A stretch of 64,000 bases of DNA from Corallococcus sp. EGB (GTDB taxonomy: Bacteria > Myxococcota > Myxococcia > Myxococcales > Myxococcaceae), in the NCBI RefSeq assembly GCF_019968905.1, contig NZ_CP079946.1:1240001-1304000 (forward strand). The letters run 5' to 3'. Every line of letters starts with the position of its first letter. Within the stretch, counting starts at the first letter, position 1. Both the position numbers and the translations under genes were made by a program. This document shows, one piece after another, positions 63,073 through 64,000 of the stretch. The notes under the pieces are model-generated. The model worked only from the letters and a program-made list of their open reading frames with translations, was not told where the DNA came from and searched no databases.

Positions 63073-64000
63073 ATGTTCCCCCCGCCGTCCCAGGTGCTGC
63101 GCCAGCGCGAGGGCCTGCTGGCGGACACGCCCTTCCCGCTGCTCCTGCACGCGCTGATGGTGGAGGAGCGCACCTGCACGCTGGAGCTCAAGGTGCGCCA
63201 GCGCGAGAAGCGCATCACCTTCGAGGACGGCGCCCCGGTGGCGTGCCAGTCCAACCTCCTGCACGAGACGCTGGGCAAGTACCTGGTGGAGAAGGGCCGC
63301 CTGTCGGAGGCGGACTACCAGAAGTCCCTGGCGGAGAGCGTGTCCTCGGGCATGCAGCTGGGCGGGCTGCTCGTGCAGAAGGGGCTCATCAGCCCCTTCG
63401 ACCTCTACAAGCAGCTCCAGGCGAACCTGGCGCACAAGCTGTTGGACTGCTTCCGCTGGACGGACGCGAAGTACCGCCTCATCGCGGACGTGGAGACCCC
63501 GGACGCCACCGTGCGCGCCAACAGCGCGCAGCTCATCCTCACCGGCGTCTCCACCCAGCTGCCCTTCGACACCGTCGCCACGCACTTCACCTTCACGGAC
63601 GACCGCCGCTTCGGACAGATGCCTGGCGTGGAGTCCGCCCCCAAGCTCTCCTCCAAGGACGCGCGCCTGTTCCAGGCCCTGCGCCAGCGCCCCAACTTCA
63701 ACGAGCTGCTGGAGCGCACCGGCTTCGACATGGACTCCGTGCTGCGCCGGCTCTACGCCCTGTGCCTGTTGGGCGTGGCGGGCTTCGTGGAGGACGTGGA
63801 CGCGCGCGCGGAGGAGCTGGCCCGGAAGGCCCCCGCCGCCCCCATCCCCGCGCCCGCTCCGGTGCCCGTCTCCACGCCGGTGCCCGTGCCGTCCCAGACA
63901 CCGTCGGGCACGCCCTTCTCGGACGAGGACGAGGCCGCGCGCAACGCGCTCGTGGGCGCGTTCCTCAACCACCGCAGCCTGGATCCGTTCGCGCTCCTGG
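63073..64000 (+). CDS. DUF4388 (PATAN)-domain protein, N-terminal part (cut by window end)
   Basis: The first 309 residues are visible and the frame is open to base 64000. The DUF4388 module begins QVLRQREGLLADTPFPLLLHAL and continues through CTLELKVRQREKRITFEDGAPVACQSNLL, with the LGKYLVEKGRLSEADYQ helical part. A Pro/Val-rich linker (APIPAPAPVPVSTPVPVPSQ) starts near 255. Domains after residue 309 are outside the window, so the effector cannot be named. It resembles the DUF4388 part of the GYF/DUF4388/DnaJ protein at 25 kb. TAGGCT 8 nt before the ATG could be a -10 box for an internal leaderless transcript. Confidence 0.9.
   Translation, partial: MFPPPSQVLRQREGLLADTPFPLLLHALMVEERTCTLELKVRQREKRITFEDGAPVACQSNLLHETLGKYLVEKGRLSEADYQKSLAESVSSGMQLGGLLVQKGLISPFDLYKQLQANLAHKLLDCFRWTDAKYRLIADVETPDATVRANSAQLILTGVSTQLPFDTVATHFTFTDDRRFGQMPGVESAPKLSSKDARLFQALRQRPNFNELLERTGFDMDSVLRRLYALCLLGVAGFVEDVDARAEELARKAPAAPIPAPAPVPVSTPVPVPSQTPSGTPFSDEDEAARNALVGAFLNHRSLDPFALL

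Overview
This is a gene-dense, high-GC (about 70% by eye) chromosomal segment with strong third-position G/C bias. The gene content points to a myxobacterium (Myxococcota, Cystobacterineae, such as Corallococcus or Myxococcus). The signs are two NtrC-type sigma-54 activators, DUF4388 proteins, a Sit-type outer-membrane-exchange toxin remnant beside a DUF5953 protein, lipoproteins with Asp-Ala-Gly linkers, and very long Pro/Ala-rich linkers. I saw no rRNA, tRNA, CRISPR array, insertion sequence or prophage. The species call is inference.

Region 1 (1-8.1 kb, minus strand): purF, then a membrane histidine kinase and a sigma-54 response regulator (4-nt overlap), then a three-gene heavy-metal RND efflux operon (TolC-like, adaptor, CzcA-like pump cut by the window start). 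Between regulator and pump lie a near-consensus -24/-12 promoter and three copies of a 17-bp element, which read as a complete metal-responsive sigma-54 circuit.

Region 2 (8.2-18.7 kb): a ceramidase-like protein, a YpfJ-type metalloprotease, a secreted protein of seven 10-residue repeats, a beta-helix lipoprotein paired with a diheme lipoprotein, a 63-residue Cys-terminated peptide followed by a small subtilisin-like protein (the best candidate here for an undescribed system), a large catalase and a Uma2 nuclease.

Region 3 (18.7-29.4 kb): a monooxygenase-like/hydrolase fusion, a YfhO-type membrane protein, a ChaN-like lipoprotein, two overlapping unknown genes, YhbY, a GYF/DUF4388/DnaJ/TPR protein, a four-repeat Cys-rich secreted protein and a TSUP transporter.

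Region 4 (29.4-36.9 kb): an acyl-CoA carboxylase operon (beta subunit, unknown gene, biotin carboxylase, biotin carrier, DUF1877), a divergent M50 protease with CBS domains, and a frameshifted, toxin-less Sit-type lipoprotein next to an intact DUF5953 gene.

Region 5 (36.9-52.7 kb): secreted proteins of unknown role, a PRMT-like methyltransferase, a wax ester synthase/DGAT, a berberine-bridge-type oxidase, a second kinase/sigma-54 regulator pair led by a MshEN/HEAT-repeat protein, an RDD protein and a GlsB-type membrane protein.

Region 6 (52.8-64 kb): translation-linked enzymes (rsmE, prmA), an asparaginase II, an M16 peptidase, and a tight plus-strand group of coiled-coil protein, HemW, TPR membrane protein and a DUF4388 protein cut by the window end.
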